This document shows, piece after piece, positions 17,371 to 26,128 of a DNA stretch of 64,000 nt (position 1 is the stretch's first letter; each line of letters opens with the position of its first letter). Origin of the DNA: JBFWVR01 sp050246635 (GTDB lineage Bacteria; Acidobacteriota; Vicinamibacteria; Vicinamibacterales; UBA2999); contig JBFWVR010000003.1 of the NCBI GenBank assembly GCA_050246635.1, positions 124,001 to 188,000 of the forward strand, read 5' to 3'. The translations under genes were made by a program, and so were the position numbers. A model generated the notes under the pieces. That model saw nothing but the letters and a program-made list of their open reading frames with translations. It had not been told where the DNA came from and searched no databases.

Positions 17371-18743
17371 TGGACACAGTCGTCGACTTCATCAACGTCC
17401 ACCGCGACCAGCACGTGGACCAGCTCAAGACCTACCTCGCCATTCCCAGCATCAGTGCGCTCCCCGACCACGCGGATGACGTGCGCAAGTGCGCGGAGTG
17501 GACCGCGGACGAGATGCGCCGTATCGGCCTCCAGAACGTCCGGCTCGAGGAGACACCCGGCAACCCGGTCGTTTACGGCGAGTGGCTCGGCGCCGAGGGC
17601 GCGCCGACGATCCTCTTCTATGGCCACTACGACGTGCAGCCGGTCGATCCGGTCAGCCTGTGGACCTCACCGCCCTTCGAGGCGACCGTGCGCGACGGCG
17701 AGATCTACGCGCGCGGCGCCGCGGACGACAAGGGCCAGGTCTTCATGCACTTCAAGGCCGTCGAGGCGCACCTCAAGCAGAACGGCCGCCTCCCGGTGAA
17801 CATGAAGTTCCTCATCGAGGGCGAGGAAGAGGTCGGGTCCGAGAACCTCGATGTCTTCGTCCGCGATCACAAGGACCTGCTCAAGGCCGATGTCGTCGTC
17901 ATCAGCGACTCGCCGATGTTCGATCGTGGCGTGCCGTCGATCTGCTACGGCCTGCGCGGCCTGGCCTACTTCCAGATCGACCTGCGCGGCACGAAGAGCG
18001 ACCTGCACTCCGGATCCTTCGGCGGCGCCGTCGTGAACCCGGCGATGGCCCTCGCGCAGCTGCTCACGCAGATGAAGGACAGGAGCGGGCGCGTCAAGAT
18101 CCCCGGCTTCTACGACGACGTCGTGGAGCTCAGGGACGAGGAGCGGCAGGAGTTCGCGAAGCTGCCCTTCAACGAGAAGCGCTACCGCCAGGATCTCGGC
18201 GCGCCGAAGCTCTTCGGGGAGACCGGCTATACGACGCTCGAGCGCATCTGGGCGCGGCCGACCTTCGAGGTGAACGGCCTGCTCTCGGGCTTCACCGGGG
18301 ACGGCGCGAAGACCGTCATCCCGGCGGTCGCGATGGCGAAGGTGAGCATGCGCCTCGTGCCGAACCAGGACCCGAAGAAGATCGGCGACCTCTTCGAGGA
18401 CTACGTCCAGAAGGTGGCGCCGAAGTCGGTCGAGCTGAAGCTGACGCGCATGCACGGTGGGAAACCGTGGATGACCGCGTTCGACAACCCGTTCGTGCAG
18501 GCCGCCGGACGCGCGATCGAGGCAGGCTTCGGCCAGCGTCCGGTGTTCAACCGGGAGGGCGGCTCGATCCCGGTCGTGGCAACCTTCCAGGAGGAGCTCG
18601 GCCTGCCCTGCGTGCTGTTCGGCGTCGGCCTGCCCGACGAGAACGCGCACGCCCCCGACGAGAAGCTCGACCTGGGCAACTTCCACAACGGCATCATCGC
18701 GTCGGCCTACCTCTATCAGGAGATCGGCGCGCTCCGCGGGTAG
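17370..18743 (+). CDS. M20 family metallopeptidase (dipeptidase-like)
   Basis: Di-zinc aminoacyl peptidase of the M20/CNDP-like group, likely a cytoplasmic dipeptidase. Ligands appear in order: His86 in FYGHYDVQ, bridging Asp119 in RGAADDKG, the catalytic and ligand Glu pair in GEEEVGSEN (151-159), Asp180 in ISDSP, and a late His in the NAHAPDE segment. A dimerisation lid lies between, with HSGSFGG. 457 residues, normal. It starts within the kinase stop codon, so the two are translated together; no functional link between them is known. Confidence 0.9.
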   Translation: MDTVVDFINVHRDQHVDQLKTYLAIPSISALPDHADDVRKCAEWTADEMRRIGLQNVRLEETPGNPVVYGEWLGAEGAPTILFYGHYDVQPVDPVSLWTSPPFEATVRDGEIYARGAADDKGQVFMHFKAVEAHLKQNGRLPVNMKFLIEGEEEVGSENLDVFVRDHKDLLKADVVVISDSPMFDRGVPSICYGLRGLAYFQIDLRGTKSDLHSGSFGGAVVNPAMALAQLLTQMKDRSGRVKIPGFYDDVVELRDEERQEFAKLPFNEKRYRQDLGAPKLFGETGYTTLERIWARPTFEVNGLLSGFTGDGAKTVIPAVAMAKVSMRLVPNQDPKKIGDLFEDYVQKVAPKSVELKLTRMHGGKPWMTAFDNPFVQAAGRAIEAGFGQRPVFNREGGSIPVVATFQEELGLPCVLFGVGLPDENAHAPDEKLDLGNFHNGIIASAYLYQEIGALRG

Positions 18744-18757
18744 AGACGCGAAGACGT

Positions 18758-18857
18758 ACGGGCCACGGAGACACGGAGACACGGAGACACGGAGACACGG
18801 AGACATGGAGACACTGAGGCGGACCCCTTCGGGGGCGCCCCAGTGTCTCTCCCGTAC
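18758..18857. repeat. Compact CACGGAG inverted element with terminal hairpin
   Basis: Outer ends GTACGGG (18758-18764) and CCCGTAC (18851-18857) are inverted. Inside, GAGACACG octamers fill about 18766-18807. A stem GAGACACTG (18808-18816) then pairs with CAGTGTCTC (18841-18849) around a CCCCTTCGGGG inner hairpin. It lies 15 bases after the peptidase stop and accounts for most of the gap to 18936. Likely acts as a strong terminator. Confidence 0.82.
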
Positions 18858-18935
18858 ATGAACGCGGGCGCCTGGACTCCACCAGGCCGCTCGATGACCG
18901 CGGGGGCCCCCGGACCCCGTGGTGGAGCCTGACGC

Positions 18936-20225
18936 ATGAAGGCGGTGCCTGCCGCGTTCGGTGACAGTCCGGGGACGCCGGAGCCCTCCACGCCGCTCCG
19001 GCCTGAGTGGGACATCAGCCACGCGCCGCCGATGGGCGCGATGGTGGCCGCCGCATTCGTGGCCGTTCCGGCGGGGTTCATGGCGGGCGCCGGCATCGCA
19101 GACCGGTCGGTGCCGTTCGTCTGGGTGATGGCGGCCGGGGTGACCCTCCTCCTCATCACGTTGACGAGGCGATGTGCCCGCCTGGGCCCAGGTCAGGGCC
19201 GCTTGCTTGCGGCCATGGCCGTCGCACTGGCGGCCGTGGGTTTCTTCATGGCGGTTGGTGGCGCGACCTGGCGGATGCTGCTCCCGCCCGGAATGCGCAG
19301 CGCCCTTGCGGCGCGGGTGCTGCTGGCGGTCGCGCTGCTGGGCGGCGCGGCGATGCCGCCGGCGGTCGTGCTGGCTGTCGTCTGGAGCAGGCCAGACGGG
19401 TCCACGATATTCCGGAGTGGCCCCTCGCCCACTCTCATCGCTTCCGGGCTGGGCCTCCTGGCCGGCTTCGTCACCGCCGTGATCATGGGGCTGTTCATCG
19501 GGCTCACGGCACGCCTGCCCGCCTCTTTTCGCGTCACCCTCCTGCTCGTGTTGCTCGCGGTGTTGCCGACGCTCCTCCTTCCGGCGTGGGCTCGCGCTTA
19601 TCTTCGCGTGCTGTCGCGTTGGAAGAGACGGCCGCCACAGGCCCTTCGTGACGGGCTCGATGCCCTGGTGGATCGACTCGGGTTCGCCTTCGACCGCGTG
19701 CTCTGCCTGGACGCGTGCGTCGGCGGCGGCCGCGTCTGCCAGGTCGTCAGCGATGGGCACGTCGTCACGCTGGTCATCTCGGAGCGCCTGCCGGCACGGA
19801 TGACGCCAGGCCAGCTCGTGGCGGTGCTGGCACACGAGGCCGCGCACGTCCGGCTCGACCACCACCGGCGCAAGGCCATCTGGGGCATGGCCGCCGCGCT
19901 CGTGGCGTTCGCCACGCTGTTCGCCATCAACCTGGCGGCGGGCCCCTACGTGCGAGGCCTGCCATCCTTCGCGTTCACATTCGCCGTGTTCGCGCTGGTC
20001 GGGCTGTTCCGTGGACTCTACGCCACCTACGTCGTCCGCCGCCACGAGGAGGAGGCAGACCGCTTTGCGGTCGACATGTCGGGGGCTGACGACCTGCTTG
20101 GCGCGCTCGAGGCACTCGACGGCATGGGCCTGTCAGGTGCAGTGATGCACAACCGATGGACGACGCATGGCACGCGTGAGGCGAGGGTGGCGCGAATCAA
20201 GGGCGCGGGGGAGACGCGCGCATGA
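18936..20225 (+). CDS. Membrane-embedded M48-type zinc peptidase
   Basis: Integral membrane metalloprotease of the M48 (Ste24/HtpX) type, 429 residues. About six hydrophobic segments precede the catalytic domain, and one or two follow it. The zinc motif HEAAH is at 300-304, and the downstream ligand region RRHEEEADRFAVD (369-380) supplies the third ligand. There is no signal peptidase site. It heads a cluster of five genes with 4-17-base overlaps or short gaps and shares a 4-base overlap with the PH-domain gene. The substrate is unknown; envelope protein quality control is inferred from the family. Confidence 0.8.
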   Translation: MKAVPAAFGDSPGTPEPSTPLRPEWDISHAPPMGAMVAAAFVAVPAGFMAGAGIADRSVPFVWVMAAGVTLLLITLTRRCARLGPGQGRLLAAMAVALAAVGFFMAVGGATWRMLLPPGMRSALAARVLLAVALLGGAAMPPAVVLAVVWSRPDGSTIFRSGPSPTLIASGLGLLAGFVTAVIMGLFIGLTARLPASFRVTLLLVLLAVLPTLLLPAWARAYLRVLSRWKRRPPQALRDGLDALVDRLGFAFDRVLCLDACVGGGRVCQVVSDGHVVTLVISERLPARMTPGQLVAVLAHEAAHVRLDHHRRKAIWGMAAALVAFATLFAINLAAGPYVRGLPSFAFTFAVFALVGLFRGLYATYVVRRHEEEADRFAVDMSGADDLLGALEALDGMGLSGAVMHNRWTTHGTREARVARIKGAGETRA

Positions 20226-20659
20226 CACCACAAGTGTTCCGCTCGAAGATCGGCCTCGTGTTCTGGATGGACTACCCGGTCATCGCGTTGCTGGGGTTGG
20301 TCACCTACTGGTCCGGGGGACGATGGCTGGCGGCGCTGCTCGTGGCCGTGGGCGTCACGGTGTTGAAGGTGTGGATGATGCGCGCGACGCGGTACGTCAT
20401 CACCGACCAGACGTTGCAGGTCGGGTGCGGCCCAATCTATCGACGGGCCATTCCCTTGCGCCAGATCGAGCGCGTGCGGGGGACGACCTCCCTGATGGCG
20501 GGACCGGCGCTGTCGCTCGATCGCCTGGAGATCGCGGGCGCGCATGGGTCCGTCCTGGTCTCGCCGCGTGACCCGCAGGCGTTCCTGGCGGCGCTGCTCC
20601 GGCGGGCGCCGCAGGTGCGCGTGGAGGGCGTGAGGCTGGCCGGAAAGGCGGCCGGATGA
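20222..20659 (+). CDS. Bacterial PH-domain membrane protein
   Basis: 145-residue protein with two N-terminal hydrophobic helices (about 13-52), then a YdbS/YdbT-like bacterial PH domain: RYVITDQTLQVGCGPIYRRAIPLRQIERVRGT. Such proteins are short inner-membrane components of unknown or accessory function. It overlaps both neighbours by 4 bases, which makes co-translation with the M48 protease likely. Confidence 0.7.
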   Translation: MTPQVFRSKIGLVFWMDYPVIALLGLVTYWSGGRWLAALLVAVGVTVLKVWMMRATRYVITDQTLQVGCGPIYRRAIPLRQIERVRGTTSLMAGPALSLDRLEIAGAHGSVLVSPRDPQAFLAALLRRAPQVRVEGVRLAGKAAG

Positions 20660-21351
20660 CCGGCGGGGACGCGAGCGCGACGGAGACCGGCCTGGTTCTG
20701 GCCCCTGACGTCCGCCGCCGGACTGGCTCGGTACGTCAGCGCTGCCTGTCATGCGCACTGCTCGTGTGCCTGGCCGTGGCGGCGGGTTCGGTCCGGGCGA
20801 CGCCTGCCGTCAGGTGGCAAGGGGCAGCACACGACCGTGAACGCGAGCTTCCGCCGCCAGCCTGGGGTCCCACCGTCGATGGATTGCGGATCGGCCTGGT
20901 GTTGGCCGCCGATCCTGGCCGGCAGGGGCTCGATATCGTGCTTCAGAACGTCGGTGATGCCGACTTCGTCCTGCGGCTGGGCAGCATGCTGGCCAACGGC
21001 AAGGTGATGTGGCCGACCGCCATCACCCTGTTCCTGACGGCGCCCACGGGGGCGACCTGCGAGCGCGTCTTCGTGGATCGGAGGTATCCCGGCGTTGCCG
21101 GCCGGCTGGACGACTACATCGTCGCGATGCGCCCGGCCTCCAGCTACTCGTTTCGCGTGACCCTGTCCGATTATCCGAAGCCCGGGGCAACACGGTTCGA
21201 CATGACGCTTCCCCGCGGGCGCTACATCCTGCGCGCGCGCTTCGACGGCAAGGGCGCGCAGCACCTCAATTCCGATACGCCGGGCGTGAAACTGCTGAAC
21301 TTCTGGCGCGGCCAGGTCGAGTCCGCGCCAGCGACATTCGAGGTTCCCTGA
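20656..21351 (+). CDS. Exported protein of unknown function
   Basis: 231 residues. Residues about 30-47 (CALLVCLAVAAGSVRA) form a signal peptide or membrane anchor after an unusually long charged N-terminus, so the true start may be later. The rest is beta-rich with no cysteine-metal or catalytic motif recognised; the DIVLQNVGDADFVLRLG segment looks like an immunoglobulin-like or NEAT-like strand pattern, but I cannot assign a family. It overlaps the PH-domain gene by 4 bases and should be made with it. Confidence 0.6.
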   Translation: MTGGDASATETGLVLAPDVRRRTGSVRQRCLSCALLVCLAVAAGSVRATPAVRWQGAAHDRERELPPPAWGPTVDGLRIGLVLAADPGRQGLDIVLQNVGDADFVLRLGSMLANGKVMWPTAITLFLTAPTGATCERVFVDRRYPGVAGRLDDYIVAMRPASSYSFRVTLSDYPKPGATRFDMTLPRGRYILRARFDGKGAQHLNSDTPGVKLLNFWRGQVESAPATFEVP

Positions 21352-21398
21352 ACGGTCGCGTCGTGCCAGGGCCCGCGCCCTGCGCGCATCACCCAACC

Positions 21399-21959
21399 AT
21401 GGACGTCACGACACGCAGACTGGTCGCGGCTGGCGCGATTCTGGCGCCCACCCTGCACTCCCTGACGGACGTGCTCGAGTGGGCGCAGGAAGGCTTCTCT
21501 CCTGCGCAGCTCTGGCTCAACTACCTGGCCTTCCTGCCCGTCCCGGCCGTGATGCTGGGGCTCTATGCCGCCCAGCGCCCGCGCATATCCCGCCTCGGCC
21601 TCGTGGGAGCGCTCGTCTACGGTTTCGCATTCGTCTACTTCGCCCACACGACGCTTGTCGCCTTGACCGAAGGCGTGCCGACATACGCGGAGCTGTGGGC
21701 GGGTCTCGGCGCGTTCTACACCGCCCACGGCGCGCTCATGGTCGCGGGCGGGCTCGCCTTCGGCGGGGCTACGGCCCGCGCGGGGATCTTCCCCGCGTGG
21801 ACCGCGCACCTGTTCATCGTCGGGATCGTGCTCAACCTCGTCCTGGCGCTCGTGCCCCTGCCCGAGCTGCTCCAGACCGTCGGCACGGCGTTGAGGAACG
21901 CCGGGCTGGTGGGCATGGGCCTGGCTCTCGTGCGGCACGCCGATGTCTCGCTCGCCTGA
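21399..21959 (+). CDS. Membrane protein of unknown function
   Basis: 186 residues with five or six hydrophobic helices and few charged residues; not assigned to a family. The ATG at 21399 was chosen because it begins the hydrophobic protein cleanly and the frame upstream is the shadow of the preceding gene. It overlaps the CPBP protease gene by 17 bases. Confidence 0.6.
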   Translation: MDVTTRRLVAAGAILAPTLHSLTDVLEWAQEGFSPAQLWLNYLAFLPVPAVMLGLYAAQRPRISRLGLVGALVYGFAFVYFAHTTLVALTEGVPTYAELWAGLGAFYTAHGALMVAGGLAFGGATARAGIFPAWTAHLFIVGIVLNLVLALVPLPELLQTVGTALRNAGLVGMGLALVRHADVSLA

Positions 21960-22686
21960 GTCCGCCGCGGTCCGGTGGCGGGTCGTGCTGGCGCTCGCCG
22001 GAGCGTTCGCCGTGTTCGACACGAGCGCGCGGCTCCTCGGCAGCGACCGTGGCCAGGCCGGCGTGCTGGTGGGAGTTCTCGTCGTGGGAGCCCTGCTCGC
22101 CGCCGAGCAGCTGCTGCTCGGAGAGCCGATGGCCGGTGGGCTCCACCGGCTGGGTTTCGGGGTACCGCGCGGCCGAGCCGTCGGAACCGCCCTGATCGTC
22201 GGCGCGCTGCTGTTGGCCGTCGTCCCGCTCTACCGAAGTGCCACCGGCGCGACGTTCGAGATGTACCCGGGGTGGGCCGGCCTCCTCCCGGGGCTGTTCG
22301 CTCAGGCCGGCCTTGCCGAGGAGTCGCTGTTCCGGGGATTCCTGTTCAGGCGCCTTCGCGAAGGCCGCACGTTCTGGCACGCGGCCCTCGTCGCCAGCGG
22401 GCCATTCGTCCTCGTACACCTCTGGCTCTTCGTGACGTTGCCCTGGCCGATCGCCGCGGCCTCCGTGCTGCTGGCTGTCGCGATCTCGTTCCCGTTCGCA
22501 CACCTCTTTGAACTGGGCGGCAACACCGTCTGGGCGCCGGCGCTGGTGCACTGGGTGGTCCAGGGCACCGTCAAGGTGCTGGTCTGGGACGACGATGGTC
22601 CCGGCTTTGCGATGACCTGGATGGCGGCAAGCGCCGTCGTGCCATACGTGGCGTTCGTGACCCGCCGGCGCCACCACCAGGCATGA
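21943..22686 (+). CDS. CPBP family intramembrane glutamic protease
   Basis: CAAX/bacteriocin-processing (CPBP, Abi) membrane protease, 247 residues with about seven hydrophobic segments. The active-site motif is AEESLFRGFLFRRL with Glu126, Glu127 and Arg131. His159 (FVLVHLW) and His203 (ALVHWV) complete the conserved set. Relatives process prenylated or bacteriocin-type substrates or act in self-immunity; no such substrate gene is visible next to it. It is the last gene of the M48/PH/unknown cluster. Confidence 0.85.
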   Translation: MSRSPESAAVRWRVVLALAGAFAVFDTSARLLGSDRGQAGVLVGVLVVGALLAAEQLLLGEPMAGGLHRLGFGVPRGRAVGTALIVGALLLAVVPLYRSATGATFEMYPGWAGLLPGLFAQAGLAEESLFRGFLFRRLREGRTFWHAALVASGPFVLVHLWLFVTLPWPIAAASVLLAVAISFPFAHLFELGGNTVWAPALVHWVVQGTVKVLVWDDDGPGFAMTWMAASAVVPYVAFVTRRRHHQA

Positions 22687-22731
22687 GCGACGAAGGCGTC
22701 AGGCCGCCGCGGCATCTGTCGTCCCACGACG

Positions 22732-22762
22732 TCTTCGTGACCTTCGTGACCTTCGTGGCTGG
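22732..22762 (+). repeat. CTTCGTGAC array between convergent genes
   Basis: Two CTTCGTGAC units followed by CTTCGTGGCTGG, the typical outer end of the CACGAAG-type inverted element (compare 25306-25339). A matching left arm is not evident. Confidence 0.75.
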
Positions 22763-22772
22763 TGTTCCCGAT

Positions 22773-23186
22773 TTACCGCGGCTTCGGGTGCAGCAGCATC
22801 CACGACGTCCCGAAGCGGTCGCGGAACATCGCGAACCGGTGCGCGTAGAACGTCTCCGCCATCGGCATGAAGATCTCGCCGCCGTCCGTGAGCAGCGCAT
22901 AGACCCGGTCGGCCTCGTCCGTGCTGTCGACCGTCAGCGTCAGGTAGGCGCTCCGAATCGGCTGCTGGCTCGGGACATCCGCGCCCATCAGCGCCGTGCC
23001 TCCGAGCTCGATGCGCGCGTGCAGCACCTTCGTGCCCCACCCCTCGGGCATCGGGGGGCCGGCGCTCGGGTCCGGCACCTCCGAATGCCGCATCAGCTCC
23101 AGGCCCGACGCGCCGAGGTGCGCCACGTAGAACCGGAAGGCCTCCTCGCAGTTGCCGTGGTAGTTCAGGTAGATATCCAGCTTCAT
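22773..23186 (-). CDS. VOC/PhnB-like glyoxalase-fold protein
   Basis: 137-residue protein of the PhnB-like vicinal-oxygen-chelate family. It starts MKLDIYLNYHGNCEEAFRFYVAHLG and keeps paired beta-alpha-beta modules ending in FRDRFGTSWMLLHP. Members are mostly small dimers without proven enzyme activity. AAAGGAGC lies about 10 bases upstream of the ATG as a Shine-Dalgarno. Confidence 0.88.
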   Translation of the reverse strand: MKLDIYLNYHGNCEEAFRFYVAHLGASGLELMRHSEVPDPSAGPPMPEGWGTKVLHARIELGGTALMGADVPSQQPIRSAYLTLTVDSTDEADRVYALLTDGGEIFMPMAETFYAHRFAMFRDRFGTSWMLLHPKPR

Positions 23187-23252
23187 GAGCGGTGTGGCTC
23201 CTTTTCAGATATTGGACTGCGTGGCGGTCTTGGAATCATCGGTCGGTTCCTC

Positions 23253-23316
23253 GGAAATGGGGACGGTCCCCATATCGCCTCCTGACGCGGGTCGAAATGG
23301 GACAGTCCCCATTTCC
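23253..23316. repeat. GGAAATGGGGAC inverted repeat element
   Basis: GGAAATGGGGAC (23253-23264) and its exact complement GTCCCCATTTCC (23305-23316). Each half also contains its own GGGAC-n-GTCCC dyad. Short dyads of this kind occur as dispersed REP-like repeats in many genomes. It lies in the 232-base gap between the divergent VOC gene and the next membrane protein. Confidence 0.85.
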
Positions 23317-23418
23317 TCGCGTCGTATCATGGACCAGACACGCGCGCCTGCTTCCCCTGCGCGGCATCAGGAACGATCTGACGCCCGGTATGGCCGGGCT
23401 GGATGCTGGGAGGGACCG

Positions 23419-23916
23419 ATGGGCAGGGGAATGGCGCGCTTCACGCTCTGGCTGCTCGTGATTCTGGTCGGTATGCAGCTGGGCGCGGCCCTCTTCGAAG
23501 CACGCGTCATCGTCCCGCTCTGGTCGGGCGCCCCGCCGGAGTCGGTCTCCACGTTCTATCTCGACAATCCGCTCCGGCCCGACGCGACGATGCACTGGTG
23601 GATCTACACCGCGCCCGCCGTGGGCGTGCTGGCCCTGTTCAACATCTTCTTCGCCTGGGGCACGCGCGGGGAGGGCCGAGGCTGGTGGTTGCTCGGGTCG
23701 TTCCTCGCCCTGGCGGCGGTGGCCTTCGGGTTCCTCTACTCCATGCCGACCCTGCTCACGCTGAGCGATCCCCGCCTGCTGACGCCCGAGGTGGTCGTCA
23801 GCACGACCAACCAGTGGGTGACGATGAACTACCTCAGGGCGGGGGTGTACTTCGTGGCGTGGCTGTGCATCCTGGCCGGCTTCCGGTCCGGCGCGCCGAA
23901 GCCCGACCGGTGGTAG
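23419..23916 (+). CDS. Four-helix membrane protein, possibly DUF1772-like
   Basis: 165 residues with four hydrophobic helices; FEARVIVPLWSGAPP after helix 1 and a TTNQWVTMN segment before helix 4 resemble DUF1772/anthrone-oxygenase-like membrane proteins. Assignment is tentative. The ATG at 23419 is preceded by GGGAGGGA as Shine-Dalgarno. Confidence 0.6.
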   Translation: MGRGMARFTLWLLVILVGMQLGAALFEARVIVPLWSGAPPESVSTFYLDNPLRPDATMHWWIYTAPAVGVLALFNIFFAWGTRGEGRGWWLLGSFLALAAVAFGFLYSMPTLLTLSDPRLLTPEVVVSTTNQWVTMNYLRAGVYFVAWLCILAGFRSGAPKPDRW

Positions 23917-24028
23917 CCCACGGCACCGGACTCCTGGTCAGTCTTCGGTCCTGGACCCGCCAGGTCCCCCAGGGAAAACCCTTCGTCTCTGCAACGTAAA
24001 ACCGTGGCCGCCCGCCACCGAAACGCAT

Positions 24029-24114
24029 CCACGGAGGCACGGAGCTGGCGGCTTCGATCTCGGAGGGTGTCCGGTCTGTCCGCGTCTTCCGCGTTTTCCG
24101 TGTGCTCCGTGCCC
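24029..24114. repeat. CACGGAG / TCCGTGTGC inverted arrays
   Basis: Left arm CCACGGAGGCACGGAG (24029-24044). Right arm of four 9-base units from TCCGCGTCT to TCCGTGCCC (24079-24114). The 271-base gap 23917-24187 holds this element and nothing else recognisable apart from a Shine-Dalgarno for the next gene. Confidence 0.75.
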
Positions 24115-24187
24115 TGAGAAGGCCCGGCCCGCCGGACGTGAGCCGTTCCGGCGCGCCCTTGCGCACTTCCCTGCAGGAGGCTTTCCG

Positions 24188-25201
24188 ATGAGGAACGTGC
24201 AGGCGGGGGCGGCGTGGCTCGTGGTGATGGCCCTGACCGTGGGGCAGGCGGCGGCGGAACCGCCGTCAGGACACGAAGCGCCAGGCGCGGCCGGGCTACG
24301 GGCAGGGCTGGAGTTCGGATCGTTGACCATCGAGCCCGATTGGGGGCTTGCGCCCGCCTCACCGGGGACCCGATCCCAGGCGCGGAAGCCGAAGAGCGAC
24401 TCGCTGGCCAACGGCGCGCTGATCGGCCTGGCGGCCGGGCTGGCCACGACGGCTGCCACCACCTATTACCTGTGCGGTCTCGATGACAGGGAATGCACGG
24501 TCGTGGCGGGCTACACGCTCGGCGCCGGAATCGTGCCGGCGTCCGTGGCAATCGGTGCCCTGGTGGACTGGATGATCCGTGACCAGCCCGCAGCGGTGGT
24601 ATGGCCGGAATGGCAGGGCGAACGGTTCTCGGTCGGGCCCGTCGTGCGGGTGGACCGGGTCACGGTCGAGGGCCGCACCGCGGCGGCTCCGGTTGCCGGC
24701 CTGGTATTCGCGTCGCGCCTGCGCGGTCCGGTGGGCGTCGAGGTCGAGCTGACGGAGGCCGGCGGGTTCGTCGAGCGGACCGGCGTGACGCTCTATTACG
24801 CCTACAGGGACGGCACCGCCATCCCTGTTCCCGTGCGTGCGACGACGCGCTGGACGCCGGGCCTTGGTGGCGCCGCGGCGCTCACCTTCCGTACGCCCCC
24901 GGGCTGGCGGGTCGGCATCGCCGGCCGGATCGGCGCAGGCGCCAGGCGCTATACCGCCAGCCGGAGCTTCGAGGCCATCGAACTCCCGGCAGGTGTCGAT
25001 GCCACGCGCTTCGGCAGCGGACAAGAAATTTACGATGCGCACATGCGCGGAGGCCTCTTCGCTGGTGTCGAAGTGCCGATCCGGGTGACCGAACGCCTCT
25101 ACCTCGCGCCCGACTTCCGTGTCCTCTGGGGCGGGCCGGGCGACATCGGGCAACATCAGCAGGAGCTGGGGCTGGGGCTGAAGGCCAGCGTCCGGTTCTG
25201 A
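24188..25201 (+). CDS. Exported protein with predicted beta-barrel C-terminus
   Basis: 337 residues with a signal peptide ending AAA-EPP near 23. A Gly/Ala-rich hydrophobic stretch (about 74-125) resembles a glycine-zipper. The C-terminal 190 residues have alternating beta-strand patterns and end in Val-Arg-Phe, as outer-membrane barrels do. No family is recognised. Start supported by AGGAGG 7 bases before the ATG. Confidence 0.65.
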   Translation: MRNVQAGAAWLVVMALTVGQAAAEPPSGHEAPGAAGLRAGLEFGSLTIEPDWGLAPASPGTRSQARKPKSDSLANGALIGLAAGLATTAATTYYLCGLDDRECTVVAGYTLGAGIVPASVAIGALVDWMIRDQPAAVVWPEWQGERFSVGPVVRVDRVTVEGRTAAAPVAGLVFASRLRGPVGVEVELTEAGGFVERTGVTLYYAYRDGTAIPVPVRATTRWTPGLGGAAALTFRTPPGWRVGIAGRIGAGARRYTASRSFEAIELPAGVDATRFGSGQEIYDAHMRGGLFAGVEVPIRVTERLYLAPDFRVLWGGPGDIGQHQQELGLGLKASVRF

Positions 25202-25209
25202 CTCACGAG

Positions 25210-25339
25210 CCAGCCACGAAACACACGAAGGACACGAAGCCCACGAAGGGGCAGGACCTCGCTCTGCAGGGCGACCACGAGGGTGGTTGCCTGGTCCGAC
25301 CGCCGCTTTCTTCGTGCGCTTCGTGATCTTCGCGGCTGG
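25210..25339. repeat. CACGAAG inverted element
   Basis: Left arm CCAGCCACGAAACACACGAA followed by further CACGAAG units (25210-25250). Right arm with TTCGTG units ending CGCGGCTGG (25306-25339). Outer ends CCAGCC/GGCTGG match. Located between convergent genes. The closest relative is 35182-35276. Confidence 0.88.
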
Positions 25340-25362
25340 ACTTCCCCTGTGAATCAGGTGCC

Positions 25363-26064
25363 TCAGGCACCGGCCGCGTGCGCCACCGCTGACGGGGACT
25401 GTCGCGACACGATGGCCGGCGCCTCGTGGATCAGGGCGTCGTTGGTCACGGCATCGACCATGAACAACGCGAAGTCGATGCGCCGTGTCTTGTTGCTGGC
25501 GAGCACCGGGTCGCCGACGTGCCGGCTCCAGACGGGCAGCCCCTGGCTCTCGCCCTCCTCGAGATCGCTGCCGCGGACGACGGTCCAGCGCGTGTCGCTC
25601 GCGAAGATGCGCCGGCAGGCCTCCACCTGATCGTCGAGATCCGCGAAGCGCGCCAGCCGCGCCACCCAGCCGAACACCTTGACCATCGCCAGGAACGGCC
25701 GGGAGTAGACGTCCTGTCCGTCCTTCGTGATGTGCCAGCCGCACGAGAAGATCAGCCGCGCGTCGGGCGGCGCGAAGTCGAGCACTGCCTGCGCGGTCCC
25801 TGTGGAGTAGCCCTTCAGGCCCCAGGGCACCAGCACGGTCAGCACGCCATCGCAGCCCGCGACGGCGCGCCGGATGACGTCACGATCGTCGGTGGCACCG
25901 GGGACGATCGTCATCCGGCCCCTGAACGCGTCGAGCTTGCCGACGCTCGCCTCCCGGCACACGCCGACGACTGCGTACCCGCGATCCAGGCAGTGGCGGA
26001 CCATGTACCGCCCGAGCTTGCCGGAGGCGCCAACGATACAGATCTTCAGGGGGAGGTTCGGCAC
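25363..26064 (-). CDS. NAD(P)-binding Rossmann protein, NmrA/atypical SDR type
   Basis: 233-residue protein that opens with the dinucleotide-binding motif GASGKLGRYMV (about residues 11-21) and carries the beta-alpha-beta order of NmrA-like or atypical short-chain dehydrogenases. A downstream IFSCGWHITKDGQDVYSRP segment precedes the substrate side. Lacking a clear YxxxK, it may be a sensor or a reductase; function unassigned. The GTG at 26064 is preferred: it puts the Rossmann fold at the N-terminus and has TATACT 8 bases upstream. A longer frame would read through the D-type repeat. Confidence 0.78.
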   Translation of the reverse strand: MPNLPLKICIVGASGKLGRYMVRHCLDRGYAVVGVCREASVGKLDAFRGRMTIVPGATDDRDVIRRAVAGCDGVLTVLVPWGLKGYSTGTAQAVLDFAPPDARLIFSCGWHITKDGQDVYSRPFLAMVKVFGWVARLARFADLDDQVEACRRIFASDTRWTVVRGSDLEEGESQGLPVWSRHVGDPVLASNKTRRIDFALFMVDAVTNDALIHEAPAIVSRQSPSAVAHAAGA

Positions 26065-26072
26065 GGGGCGAC

Positions 26073-26078
26073 AGTATA
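26073..26078 (-). promoter_or_regulatory. -10 box TATACT, predicted leaderless start
   Basis: TATACT on the minus strand, 8 bases before the GTG of the NmrA-like gene. No Shine-Dalgarno is seen. Confidence 0.45.
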
Positions 26079-26128
26079 CATGCCAGGCTCGATGGCGCTC
26101 GGCTGGCCCGGAAGGCGCTCCGGGATCA

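Noticed and set aside
17667..20045. Minus-strand open frame of 792 codons opposite the peptidase and M48 genes
   Set aside because: It crosses two well-supported plus-strand genes and a repeat array; no recognisable domain.
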